From contig MU604020.1 of NCBI GenBank assembly GCA_025201845.1, positions 1-64,000 on the forward strand: a stretch of 64,000 nucleotides of DNA. Reading direction: 5' to 3'. The position numbers and the translations under genes were made by a program. Within the stretch, counting starts at the first letter, position 1; the number at the start of each line of letters is the position of its first letter. The notes beneath the pieces were generated by a model. It was not told the origin of the DNA, ran no database searches, and worked only from the letters and a program-made list of their open reading frames with translations. Positions 10,139 to 18,936 of this stretch are shown here, piece by piece. Source of the stretch: Martensiomyces pterosporus. Its lineage: Eukaryota > Kickxellomycota > Kickxellomycetes > Kickxellales > Kickxellaceae.

Positions 10139-10746
10139 GATGGGAACGCAGCATGGGCAGGAACGCAGCATGGGCAGGAACGCAGCATGGGCAGGAACGC
10201 AGAATGGGCAGGAGCGCAGCATGGGCAGGAACGCAGAATAGGCGACTATGCAGCAGCACGGTCGGCTTGCAGCTGGCACGCCGAGAGCACCCACCGCTAG
10301 AGGTTTCCATGCCGGCAGATAAGGCAGTATTGACAGTGCTGCGTTTACGCTACTTGCGTCCACAAAAATACGCGCTTTAGTCTGTACAGCCTGTATCTGC
10401 ACACCAATGTATGCTGGTGCTGTCTAGCTAGAACCCGAATTAACCTGTGCCTTGTGCATTAGCCCGGCTAATACTCTGCTGCTGCGCCTGCTGCTGGCAT
10501 AGCCGGTCGCTGGTGCTGCTTCTGCCACCGTCGCACTGTGCTTGGCGAGGAATGCCGCTCCTGCTCATTTTTGTGTCTGCCTCTGCCGAATTACGCCTGA
10601 ATCGAGTGCCGAGATTCGATTTTGCCAAACTCAGCGTTCTCAGGTTCCTCCACAGCGCTGCTTTGGCTGTCCTGATGCCACATCCGTCGCTACTGAGCGC
10701 CATCCCGCGACATACGTCGAGATATGCTGTGCTGCACCTACCTCAT
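9369..10746 (-). CDS. RPL10A: 60S ribosomal protein L10a/uL1, copy 2
   Basis: The main exon at 9369-10014 encodes the same protein as copy 1. The initiator Met must be on a separate exon. One candidate is ATGAG at 10746-10742 followed by a GTAGGT donor. It is preceded by AAAA, a favourable start context, and joins at the AG before 10014 to give Met-Ser-Lys-Ile and a 216-residue protein, close to yeast Rpl1. That implies a ~727-nt first intron, and a long intron right after the start codon is common in fungal ribosomal protein genes. A stronger-looking acceptor (CTAAC, then TTTAG) ends at about 10021 and would need a different first exon. The proposed exon also falls in the block repeated at 11339-11343 across the N gap, so the 5' end stays uncertain while the main exon is secure. 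Confidence 0.85.
10143..10241. repeat. 17-bp tandem repeat, ~6 copies
   Basis: The unit is GGAACGCAGCATGGGCA. Three exact copies are followed by three with one or a few changes. It lies immediately upstream of RPL10A copy 2, inside the proposed first intron, just beyond the mapped end of the inverted repeat. Confidence 0.9.
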
Positions 10747-10875
10747 TTTTGGATGGATTCAATTCCTGGGTGGATGGTAGTGGAGTTAAAGGTTGAATCC
10801 ACAGCAGCGCCGCTTAGCAACACGATTTTTGCTCTGTGGCCGCAGGAGCATCCATTCTTGCACCAGACAGCCAAT
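10472..10875 (+). repeat. 404-bp direct repeat, left copy (at gap edge)
   Basis: The sequence ending directly at the N run is the same as 11069-11472, at a constant offset of 597 bases. The repeat ends exactly where the Ns start. Confidence 0.9.
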
Positions 10876-11068
10876 NNNNNNNNNNNNNNNNNNNNNNNNN
10901 NNNNNNNNNNNNNNNNNNNNNNNNNNNNNNNNNNNNNNNNNNNNNNNNNNNNNNNNNNNNNNNNNNNNNNNNNNNNNNNNNNNNNNNNNNNNNNNNNNNN
11001 NNNNNNNNNNNNNNNNNNNNNNNNNNNNNNNNNNNNNNNNNNNNNNNNNNNNNNNNNNNNNNNNNNNN
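10876..11068. other. assembly gap (193 N)
   Basis: A run of unknown bases. Both sides carry the same 404-bp sequence abutting the gap, so the two contig ends probably overlap and the gap may not exist. Confidence 0.95.
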
Positions 11069-11472
11069 TACTCTGCTGCTGCGCCTGCTGCTGGCATAGC
11101 CGGTCGCTGGTGCTGCTTCTGCCACCGTCGCACTGTGCTTGGCGAGGAATGCCGCTCCTGCTCATTTTTGTGTCTGCCTCTGCCGAATTACGCCTGAATC
11201 GAGTGCCGAGATTCGATTTTGCCAAACTCAGCGTTCTCAGGTTCCTCCACAGCGCTGCTTTGGCTGTCCTGATGCCACATCCGTCGCTACTGAGCGCCAT
11301 CCCGCGACATACGTCGAGATATGCTGTGCTGCACCTACCTCATTTTTGGATGGATTCAATTCCTGGGTGGATGGTAGTGGAGTTAAAGGTTGAATCCACA
11401 GCAGCGCCGCTTAGCAACACGATTTTTGCTCTGTGGCCGCAGGAGCATCCATTCTTGCACCAGACAGCCAAT
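11069..11472 (+). repeat. 404-bp direct repeat, right copy (at gap edge)
   Basis: Starts at the first base after the N run and repeats 10472-10875. Unique sequence continues after 11472. Confidence 0.9.
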
Positions 11473-11763
11473 CAGCGCTGGTTATGAACATGGCTTTCTG
11501 GCACGTGAACCACCCAACACTGCGTCTTGTGGCTGCCCAAGCTCTGGCTCTGGCTCTGGCTGTGTGTGCCATCCGTGTGTGCCATCTGTGTGCCGTCTGA
11601 ATAAATCAGTTTTCTCTCCATCCGTGTGCGCCATCTGTGTGCGCCGCTTTCCAATAGCTGCCACTCTGCTTCTTGCTTCTTGCTTCTTGCCACTTGCCAC
11701 TTGCCGCCGCACCCTCTCTTTATCACTGTCCAAGCCTTGGCATAGCCCGCCGGATACACCGAA
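11473..11763. other. upstream region of RPC11 gene
   Basis: Contains short imperfect repeats: CTCTGGCTCTGGCTCTGG near 11542, repeated GTGTGCCATC/GTGTGCGCC words, and TTGCTTCTTGCTTCTTGC near 11672. No gene seen. Confidence 0.5.
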
Positions 11764-12099
11764 ATGCACTTTTGTCCCTCGTGCTCAAACCTGCTCCTTG
11801 TCGAGAGCGGCGCTGGCGAGAACGGCGAAACATGTCTTGTGTGCCAGACATGCCCATACATGTACCCGATCTCGCGGCGGTTCATCTCGCGCACAATCCT
11901 CAAGCGCAAGGAAGTAGACGATGTTCTTGGAGGCGAAGACGCATGGAAAAACGTTGACTCCATTGATACAATGTGTCCCAAGTGCCGGCACGAGCGGGCG
12001 TACTTTATGCAGATCCAGCTGCGCTCAGCCGACGAGCCGATGACCACATTCTACAAGTGCTGTGACCCCAAGTGTGGATACAACTGGAAGGAGAACTAG
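11764..12099 (+). CDS. RPC11: RNA polymerase III subunit C11 (RPC10/POLR3K type)
   Basis: 111 residues, the usual family length of about 108-110. The N-terminal zinc ribbon is CPSC...CQTC (residues about 4-30). The C-terminal TFIIS-like zinc ribbon is CPKC...CCDPKC, with the near-invariant QLRSADEPMTTFYKC segment carrying the acidic DE hairpin tip used for RNA cleavage. In Pol III this subunit gives intrinsic RNA cleavage and is needed for termination and re-initiation on tRNA and 5S genes. The full hairpin separates it from Rpb9 and Rpa12 only weakly, but the MHFCPSCSNLL start and the compact length favour C11. Single exon, with a short 3' spacer before the DUF229 gene. Confidence 0.9.
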   Translation: MHFCPSCSNLLLVESGAGENGETCLVCQTCPYMYPISRRFISRTILKRKEVDDVLGGEDAWKNVDSIDTMCPKCRHERAYFMQIQLRSADEPMTTFYKCCDPKCGYNWKEN

Positions 12100-13140
12100 C
12101 AGCGGGCGATCAAGCATCGTGCGATGGCAATGCGCTCTTTATTCTGCATGCACTACCTTAGTTGCTTCCTGCTACCAACACCAGGCTGTCTCTGTCTACG
12201 GTGCTGATCAGTATCCAGACAATTTTATGATTGATCTCTGTTTAGTACCACTACTCATCGTTTCAATATTCTGTATCCTATATAATACCACGATTACAAT
12301 TCTTGTTTGCAACCGGTCTCAGGAGCACTTATCAAACTCGCAGCTCGATAATGTGCACCGCCTGCTATGCATACACCCAAAGCTACCTTTTCGTTGAGCG
12401 TGCACTTGAGAAAGGCTCTTGGATCATCTCCATTCTAGTCTTCTGCCCCACTCATCGAAGTTTCTGCGCAGCTCTTGGCAGGTGCTGAGGCACGCGCGGT
12501 GGTGTGTTTTTGTATAATGTTGGGTTCTGCTTTTCCGTTTACCGAGGCCGACCCGCACTCTGCAAAGCCGTTTCTAACACATAAAGAACTGGTTCACTTC
12601 GGTCTTCAGCTGTGCATGCAAACCCCGATTGCTTCTGTTTGTGCTTCTAGAATCCTGCGGGTTTGGAAGCGGATAATGGCTGGCTCCTCTATTCATGGCT
12701 TGTACTACTTTGTTGACACATGGCCGCGAACACACACGCCGCTTTGAGATATAAGTGTTATTGGATTGTGCCACGAGTGCGCCGGGGAAACGGCGGCGTG
12801 GCGGGCTTTTGCCCTTGCGAGGAAAGGCGCTCTACTGATGAAACGTAGAGCGACCTGGAGCTCTGATGATATATTAGCCACCCTGGCTGTTCCTGATTGT
12901 GGACTGAAAGTGTATTTGTGCTTTCCACTCCTCCCCTCCGTTTCTCTCCTCATTGCCGCCCTCCATATCTAATCAGGATTCCGGCTATCTCAAGGCACAT
13001 ATTGCCATGCTGCACAGCCTCTTTTGTGTTTCCAATCGCTCTAGCACACATTCAACCCTTTCCTATCCCTCTTTTCATCATCATCTTCGCTATTTCTTTG
13101 CATTGTAAACTAGTATTTTGCAGATACTACCACAAGCACA
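12100..13140. other. spacer and 5' region of DUF229 gene
   Basis: About 1 kb without a credible ORF. AT-rich tracts lie near 12220-12300, and a pyrimidine-rich leader (CTCCTCCCCTCCG and similar) precedes the start codon at 13141. Confidence 0.5.
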
Positions 13141-15258
13141 ATGGAGGAGAAGGAACACATTGGTGTGGATGAGCACCGCTTGAGCTTAGGGTCTCTGTCG
13201 CCATCCATCTCGGTGACATCGCAGGACTATTTGCTGCCCCCATATGGGCTATCTGGATCGATCTCTCGCCAGCCGGAGAAATCCATCTCTCTCGGCGTTC
13301 CTGTCCGGCTAAAGAACCCAACCAGCATAGTGTTCTTCACGCTGACGTGCAGCTGGGTCTGCTCATACTTGCTCAGCCTTCAAGGCGGCGATTTGCTGTT
13401 CATCAACGAGAACCTGGGCATCATGGGTGTCGAAATCCTCGTCTCCGTTCTCTCCCTGACGACCATTGCTGTGATGTTGTACACACGCAAGATTAGAAGG
13501 CCCATTCGCAGGAACATGCTGATGCTGACGCTGGTCATATTCGTTTTGCTCTATCTCTACGACCACGGCGAGCGGTTCGAGAGGCATGGGTTTTACAATC
13601 TGCTGGTGTTCCTGCTGATATTCGTCCCGCTCAACACCGTGCTGCTTTCGCTTTACGTGCTGTTCATCACAATCCCACACTTTTTGGTGATACTGATGCT
13701 CTGCATTGCCGGAATTGCTTGCGGCGTCACTATTGCCCTCAGACACTACATCAGCATTTTCGACCAAGGAATGTACGACCGCATGCGCGACATCCCTGGC
13801 GAATGCCACTGGCAAGGGAGCAACTATCCGTTAGTGGATCTGCTGCCAGCTGGCACTCAGAACTTTTGGGCAGGGAGCATGCAATGCAAGGCGGAGCCAG
13901 CACCCATCACCGCATATATCGACAGCGCAGGTCTCTTGCATGTGGACTGCTCAAGCGATCTGATATTTGTCGATATCCTTCCCGAGACGCGCCAGTGGCC
14001 GCTGATGGACAAGTCTAAATGGCAGGTGTTCAACCATCGTGTGCTTGACCGAACAGAGCGCAAGAAATACACTGGGCCTATGCACCTTGGCGAGCACACC
14101 CAGGCAGCTGTTGTCCGGTGTGGTGCAAGCAGCAAGATCGTCACCCGAGCATGGCCACCTGTTGCAAGGCTCCCCACACACATGCCGCCAAACGACACGG
14201 ATATGCGGGTGGCAGACGCTCTGGACAGGCCAGCTCCATCCGCAGACATTCCAACAAGGCGGCCGAATGTGCTGTTTCTGTTTGTGGATGCAGTCTCGCA
14301 TCGGCAGTTCTATCGCAGGCTGGAGAAGACCGCTTCAGTGCTCGCTACGCTGCATCAGCCAGGAAAGCATATGCTGACAGAGCTCTTCCGCTACCACTCG
14401 CTTGGCGTAAGCACCGACAACAGCACCAAGGCCATGTATACAGGCGAAATCCACCCATCTAGCCCAAATCCGCTCCCGATCTGGGCATACTATCGCGACC
14501 GCGGCTACATTACCGGTCGTGTAGAGACGTCATGTGAGGACTGGGCCACTACTTATGTTGGAGAGTCCTATGATTCCCTGGAGTACTCTGTCGGAAACCG
14601 CAGTCTTGACTACGAACTCTCCGCGCCCTTCTGTATGCCCGAGTTCTACCCATCTTCCGGCAACGCGTTTGGCAACTTTAAGGGGCCCTTTTCTGTCACA
14701 GCCCGGTGCCTGTACGGACGCCATGTGCACGAATATGGCTTCGACTATATAAACCAGCTCAGGCGCGAGCTGCGCTCGGGAGACAAAGAGACCAGAAAGC
14801 CATACATGCTCATGCTCAATCTGATGGAGGGTCATGAGGGCACTGGCGAGGTTCTGCGGACACTGGACAGCAGGTTGTCCGAGTTCTTGGTTGATCTGCG
14901 GGAAAGCGGCGAGCTGGAAGACACTGTGCTGTTTCTGCTATCGGACCACGGACTTCACATGGGATTGAACTTTGCCTTTTTGAATAGCGGCCAGATCGAG
15001 CACAAGAACCCGTTCTACGCCATGGTTTTGCCCCAGTGGCTGCGTTCACATGTCGATAAGAGCGCAAACGGCGGCCTGCTTGTGAATGAGCAGAGGCTCA
15101 CTACGCCCATGGAGACACACTACACACTCAAAACGCTTGCCAACTGGCCATCATATGATCCAGAGGACTTTGAGCAGTCGCTGTTTGCGCCAGTAAAGGC
15201 CGGAAGGACATGCGAAGAGGCAGGTATCGGCGCAAACTTTTGCATGTGCAGACACTAA
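13141..15258 (+). CDS. multi-pass membrane DUF229/sulfatase-fold protein
   Basis: 705 residues. A polar N-terminus of ~55 residues precedes about four to five transmembrane helices (about 60-205). A large extracytosolic alkaline-phosphatase-superfamily domain of the DUF229 type follows from ~280. Signature positions are RRPNVLFLFVDAVSHRQFYRRL (first metal-site strand), STDNSTKAMYTG near the expected nucleophile position, and TVLFLLSDHGLHMG (second metal site, DHG). Members of this fold hydrolyse or transfer phosphate or sulfate esters, and membrane-anchored fungal relatives act in the secretory pathway, but the substrate here is unknown. Cysteines in the lumenal part (CHW, CKAE, CEDWATT, CMPEF) suggest disulfides. 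The ATG at 13141 is in good context after a pyrimidine-rich leader. Single exon. Confidence 0.75.
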   Translation: MEEKEHIGVDEHRLSLGSLSPSISVTSQDYLLPPYGLSGSISRQPEKSISLGVPVRLKNPTSIVFFTLTCSWVCSYLLSLQGGDLLFINENLGIMGVEILVSVLSLTTIAVMLYTRKIRRPIRRNMLMLTLVIFVLLYLYDHGERFERHGFYNLLVFLLIFVPLNTVLLSLYVLFITIPHFLVILMLCIAGIACGVTIALRHYISIFDQGMYDRMRDIPGECHWQGSNYPLVDLLPAGTQNFWAGSMQCKAEPAPITAYIDSAGLLHVDCSSDLIFVDILPETRQWPLMDKSKWQVFNHRVLDRTERKKYTGPMHLGEHTQAAVVRCGASSKIVTRAWPPVARLPTHMPPNDTDMRVADALDRPAPSADIPTRRPNVLFLFVDAVSHRQFYRRLEKTASVLATLHQPGKHMLTELFRYHSLGVSTDNSTKAMYTGEIHPSSPNPLPIWAYYRDRGYITGRVETSCEDWATTYVGESYDSLEYSVGNRSLDYELSAPFCMPEFYPSSGNAFGNFKGPFSVTARCLYGRHVHEYGFDYINQLRRELRSGDKETRKPYMLMLNLMEGHEGTGEVLRTLDSRLSEFLVDLRESGELEDTVLFLLSDHGLHMGLNFAFLNSGQIEHKNPFYAMVLPQWLRSHVDKSANGGLLVNEQRLTTPMETHYTLKTLANWPSYDPEDFEQSLFAPVKAGRTCEEAGIGANFCMCRH

Positions 15259-15404
15259 AAGTTGAAATAGACATTGCTGGTGAATACAGTTCATTGGATA
15301 TTTAATAGCATAGTCTAGAGCAAAATGTAGCGATCTGAGTAACGGAAAACAGAAAGGGGGCCATTGATCTCCTCCTGCTGAGCTGTATGTGGCATATGCA
15401 TGTC

Positions 15405-15713
15405 TCATTGCTCCTCGTAAGCCTTGGGTGCCTCCAGCCCAACTCTTCTGGCAGTTCTTTCTATGCGGTCACCCTCAGTCATCTTTGGGTTGAACTCTGC
15501 AATCAAGTCCTTGTATTTTCTGTTGTTTGACAGGTAGGACAGGACGTTCTGTGCTGTCCGCATGCTGTTGCTATCGACAGGGCTGCTGCGACCTTCTGCG
15601 AGCCATTTTAACCGTAGCTGAGCAGCCCAGAAGCGGTTGCCATTAGTCGAGGTGAACTGGCGGTTGACCTCGCGCAAAAGTTGGCGGTAGATATGCAGCT
15701 GCTTTGTATCCAT
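15405..15713 (-). CDS. FMC1: mitochondrial F1-ATPase assembly factor FMC1 (LYR family)
   Basis: 102 residues. The N-terminal IYRQLLREVNRQF carries the LYR-like motif (Y-R) and Phe of Complex1_LYR small helical proteins. The C-terminal NRKYKDLIAEFNPKMTEGDRIERTARRVGLEAPK is typical of Fmc1/C7orf55. In yeast Fmc1 helps assemble the F1 sector of ATP synthase at high temperature. It is convergent with the DUF229 gene (about 145 bases between stops) and divergent from the fumarate reductase gene. Single exon. Confidence 0.85.
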   Translation of the reverse strand: MDTKQLHIYRQLLREVNRQFTSTNGNRFWAAQLRLKWLAEGRSSPVDSNSMRTAQNVLSYLSNNRKYKDLIAEFNPKMTEGDRIERTARRVGLEAPKAYEEQ

Positions 15714-16380
15714 TGTGTGCGTGTAGAGTCGTGCTTAGGTACAGAAGGTCAGAGAGAGATAAGGGGGGTTGAGGCGGCCTATTCCCCATGGTCCCACTGA
15801 CGCAGGATGTGTGGGCACCTACCAAAAGTATGGGTCGCTGAGAAGCAGCCTTGCTGCACGTGATTTCAGGTGCTGCTGTCGTAATCGCATTTGTGCTTGG
15901 ACCGCTTTCTCCCTTTCTCCTTCTCCCTCTCCCTCTCTCTCCCTCGCTCTTTCCATTTGCACAACAAATTTGCACGGCTTTTGAATTCTCTTCTTCGTGC
16001 ACACAGCTCAAGGAACCGCACAGCTGGTATATCGGGTACGTAGGCGTAGTGGTGGTTAAGGAGCTAGGGCAGCAGGGGGCTTCTAGGCATGCACAAAGAT
16101 GCACCTTGTAGACCATACAGTGTTTGCATAGCAGCCGCGATGCCTGTGGCATCATCCGATGTTGATTCCGGCGATAGAGTGCTTCCGCTGTTGTTCCGCT
16201 GAATGTGAAAATAGATTTGGGCCGGATCCCGCGTATGGCGTGATCTCTGCTCTTGCCTCTCACATAAACAGCTCAAGCAGCAGTAGCAGGAAGCAAACAC
16301 AGCCCTGCTTTGCCGACCCCTCCTCCTCATACTCTCCTTTTACACAGCTCCGCTATACTAACACCAGCAACAAAGGAGCG
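15714..16380. other. divergent promoter region FMC1 / fumarate reductase
   Basis: 667 bases between two divergent start codons. It holds a long polypyrimidine tract (CTTTCTCCCTTTCTCC..., about 15906-15955). No gene seen. Confidence 0.5.
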
Positions 16381-18198
16381 ATGCTGGGCACAACTGGTGA
16401 TGGGCACCTGGCCAACAATAGGAACACTGCCAACACAAGCAGCACAATACAGCGGCAGGGAAACAACAGGACGTCAAGAACAGGGCTTTTGGCGATGATA
16501 AAGCTGTTTTTCCTGGCAGCGCTGGGCATTGCGCTTTTCTCTCTCATACTCGACTTTTTCGCTCTTCATCCTATTCAGTCCCTTCGCGGATCGTCCAAGG
16601 CTGTAACGGACATATTCAGACATAAGGACGAACACATGGCAGCAGCGGCTCGCACCAACGTCCTGGTTGTTGGAGGTGGCCTGGCAGGATTGTCGGCTGC
16701 GGTGGAGGCCCTCCACCAGACACGCAACGCCGCCGGAATCACAGTGACGCTTCTTGAAAAAGAGGCAAGAACGGGTGGAAACTCGGCCAAGGCGTCATCG
16801 GGAATCAACGGCGTGCTGACTCGCACGCAGAAGGAAAAGAACATCAAGGACTCTGTCGACGCCTTTGTCAAGGACACGCTCAAGTCGGGCCACGGCAGAT
16901 CGAACGAGACACTTGTTGATAAGCTGGCCAGAGAGAGCACCCAGGCTGTCTCTTGGCTGCAGGGGGACTTTTCTCTTGACTTGGATGTCCTTGCTCAGCT
17001 CGGCGGACATAGCTTCCCGCGCACCCACCGTCGCCCCGACCTCAATGGCAAGCCGCAGCCTGTGGGATGGGGCATTGTCAGCGCCCTTGGCAAGTACCTG
17101 ACTGGGCAGGCAGCGGCCAGCAATGTGCGCTTCAGTCTACTCACTGGCGCCAGGGTTACTGAGCTCCTATCAGGCGAGAGCGGCCGCGTCGTAGGCGTTG
17201 CCTACGAGACCGCGGACACCGAGACCAAGACTACAGAGAAACGCAAGCTGCACTCGGATGTCGTCATTCTTGCCACTGGCGGGTTCGCTGGCGAGGGCAG
17301 CAGCCCGGTGTTTTTAAAGAAGTACGCGCCAGAGCTTGTTGGCCTTCCGGCGACCAACGGGCCGTTTGCCACTGGTGATGGGCTAAGGCTTGCGACTGCG
17401 ATCGGTGCTGAGCTTGTCGATATGGACCAAGTGCAGGTGCATCCTACGGGGTTTGTCAAGGCGAGCGACCCTACTAATCCAACTAAATTCCTTGCTGCCG
17501 AAGCGCTGCGCGGAGAGGGCGGTGTCCTGCTGACTGGACTCGGCAAGCGCTTTGTCAATGAGCTCGACACACGCGATAAGGTGACCGAGGCGATCAACAT
17601 GATGTGCTCCGGAGCCGACACCTGCGCTCGGCACAGCAGGAGCACCGAAAGAGCTGAGGGCGAGCCCAGATCAGCGGCATTCTTGGTGCTGTCACAGGCA
17701 GCAGCTGACAGCTTTGGTCGCGGTGCTCTGGGCTTTTACCAGAAGATGGGGCTCGTCAACAGGGCTGACAGCCTAGAGGAGCTGGCTGCAGCCATGGGCG
17801 TTGATCTGGCTGCACTGAAACAGACGCTGGAGGAGCACGATGACGCACGCAGCGGCAAGACTAAGGACCAGTTCGGCAAGGCCATATTCCCGCAAAACGC
17901 GCTCAACCCAAGGAGCAGCGAGAAGGAGGAAGGGCTGGGCTATTACTGGGCTATTGTGACACCCAGCCTCCACTATACGATGGGTGGTCTGCGGTTCGAT
18001 GAGAGGACCCGCGTCCTGAGAGCAAGCGACAGGGCCCCCATCCCTGGCCTTCTTGCTGCTGGCGAGGTCACTGGCGGACTCCATGGAGCCAACCGCCTGG
18101 GTGGCAACTCGCTCCTCGAGTGCGTGGTCTATGGCCGCGAGGCAGGCCGTCAAGCCGCCGAGCTTGCCAACGAAGCTGCTAGGGCGGCGGCAAACTAA
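16381..18198 (+). CDS. OSM1: FAD-dependent fumarate reductase, Osm1/Frd1 type
   Basis: 605 residues from the ATG at 16381; the frame is open earlier, but that part reads as leader. A hydrophobic segment at about residues 40-62 (IKLFFLAALGIALFSLIL) is a likely signal anchor, matching the ER or mitochondrial location of Osm1 proteins. The FAD dinucleotide-binding motif is VVGGGLAGLSAAVEAL (~98-113), followed by LLEKEARTGGNSAKASSGING, the family's FAD contact loop. Later come HPTGF, EALRGEGG and the C-terminal MGGLRFDE...GLLAAGEVTGGLHGANRLGGNSLLE block that closes the FAD site. It would reduce fumarate with FADH2 or FMNH2, reoxidising reduced flavins during anaerobic or oxidative protein folding. 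No cytochrome b5 or FMN domain is fused. Single exon. Confidence 0.9.
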   Translation: MLGTTGDGHLANNRNTANTSSTIQRQGNNRTSRTGLLAMIKLFFLAALGIALFSLILDFFALHPIQSLRGSSKAVTDIFRHKDEHMAAAARTNVLVVGGGLAGLSAAVEALHQTRNAAGITVTLLEKEARTGGNSAKASSGINGVLTRTQKEKNIKDSVDAFVKDTLKSGHGRSNETLVDKLARESTQAVSWLQGDFSLDLDVLAQLGGHSFPRTHRRPDLNGKPQPVGWGIVSALGKYLTGQAAASNVRFSLLTGARVTELLSGESGRVVGVAYETADTETKTTEKRKLHSDVVILATGGFAGEGSSPVFLKKYAPELVGLPATNGPFATGDGLRLATAIGAELVDMDQVQVHPTGFVKASDPTNPTKFLAAEALRGEGGVLLTGLGKRFVNELDTRDKVTEAINMMCSGADTCARHSRSTERAEGEPRSAAFLVLSQAAADSFGRGALGFYQKMGLVNRADSLEELAAAMGVDLAALKQTLEEHDDARSGKTKDQFGKAIFPQNALNPRSSEKEEGLGYYWAIVTPSLHYTMGGLRFDERTRVLRASDRAPIPGLLAAGEVTGGLHGANRLGGNSLLECVVYGREAGRQAAELANEAARAAAN

Positions 18199-18936
18199 GA
18201 AGCACATGCTGCCTGCCCCGCTTAACCCCGCTTTTCTTTTTCATTGGTATTAATAATGCCGCGCTGAGCTGCAATTGTCAGAAAGCGGCTGACAACCACT
18301 GACACATGGCAGTCTGTTATCCGATGGTGGCATGCTGTGCAAAGCGCATTTGGCTTTTTGCGAGTCCCAACCGACGCACAACAAACCACAGGGCCATGGC
18401 GATGCCAGTGTTGTTCAAGCACCTTTACCCACACAGCAGCTGGCTGGCTGGCTGCGTTGTGGGGATGCGTTTTTCCGCGCTTCTTGGCATTCCCTCATTA
18501 TTAATAGCACAGGTGCTACACGCAACACAGGGCCTCAGTGTGCCGATTCTAGCCACTATAGCGCAATTAGAGGGAGACGCAGCAGCCACTCATCCACCTT
18601 CTATCTTCCATGCAACCACACAGCTGTAGCTGCGTTGGGTGCTCGCAGAGTCGGCTGGTCGTGTCCTCTTGCTACCTCGCAAAATCCGTTTTTCTTCCGG
18701 CTCCTATTTATATATTCCGCACACAGCCAGGCGCCTTTCTGGCCTTGATTTATCATTTGACTTTGCGTTTTTCGAGCACTTTTTCTTGCCCCTACCCTCT
18801 TTCTCCTTTGTCCTTTTAAGCAGCCAGAAGTAGCACTTGGTGCTCCCACCCTTCTTTTCGCCTGTTTTATTTCGATTCCTCCTGCTTTGCACTGTATATC
18901 AACCACTTCTGCTCCCCCACACAGCCACAGCACACC
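18199..18936. other. spacer and 5' region of phosphatase gene
   Basis: About 740 bases without a credible ORF. A TATA-like TATTTATATATT lies near 18705-18716, and a pyrimidine-rich leader precedes the ATG at 18937. Confidence 0.5.
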
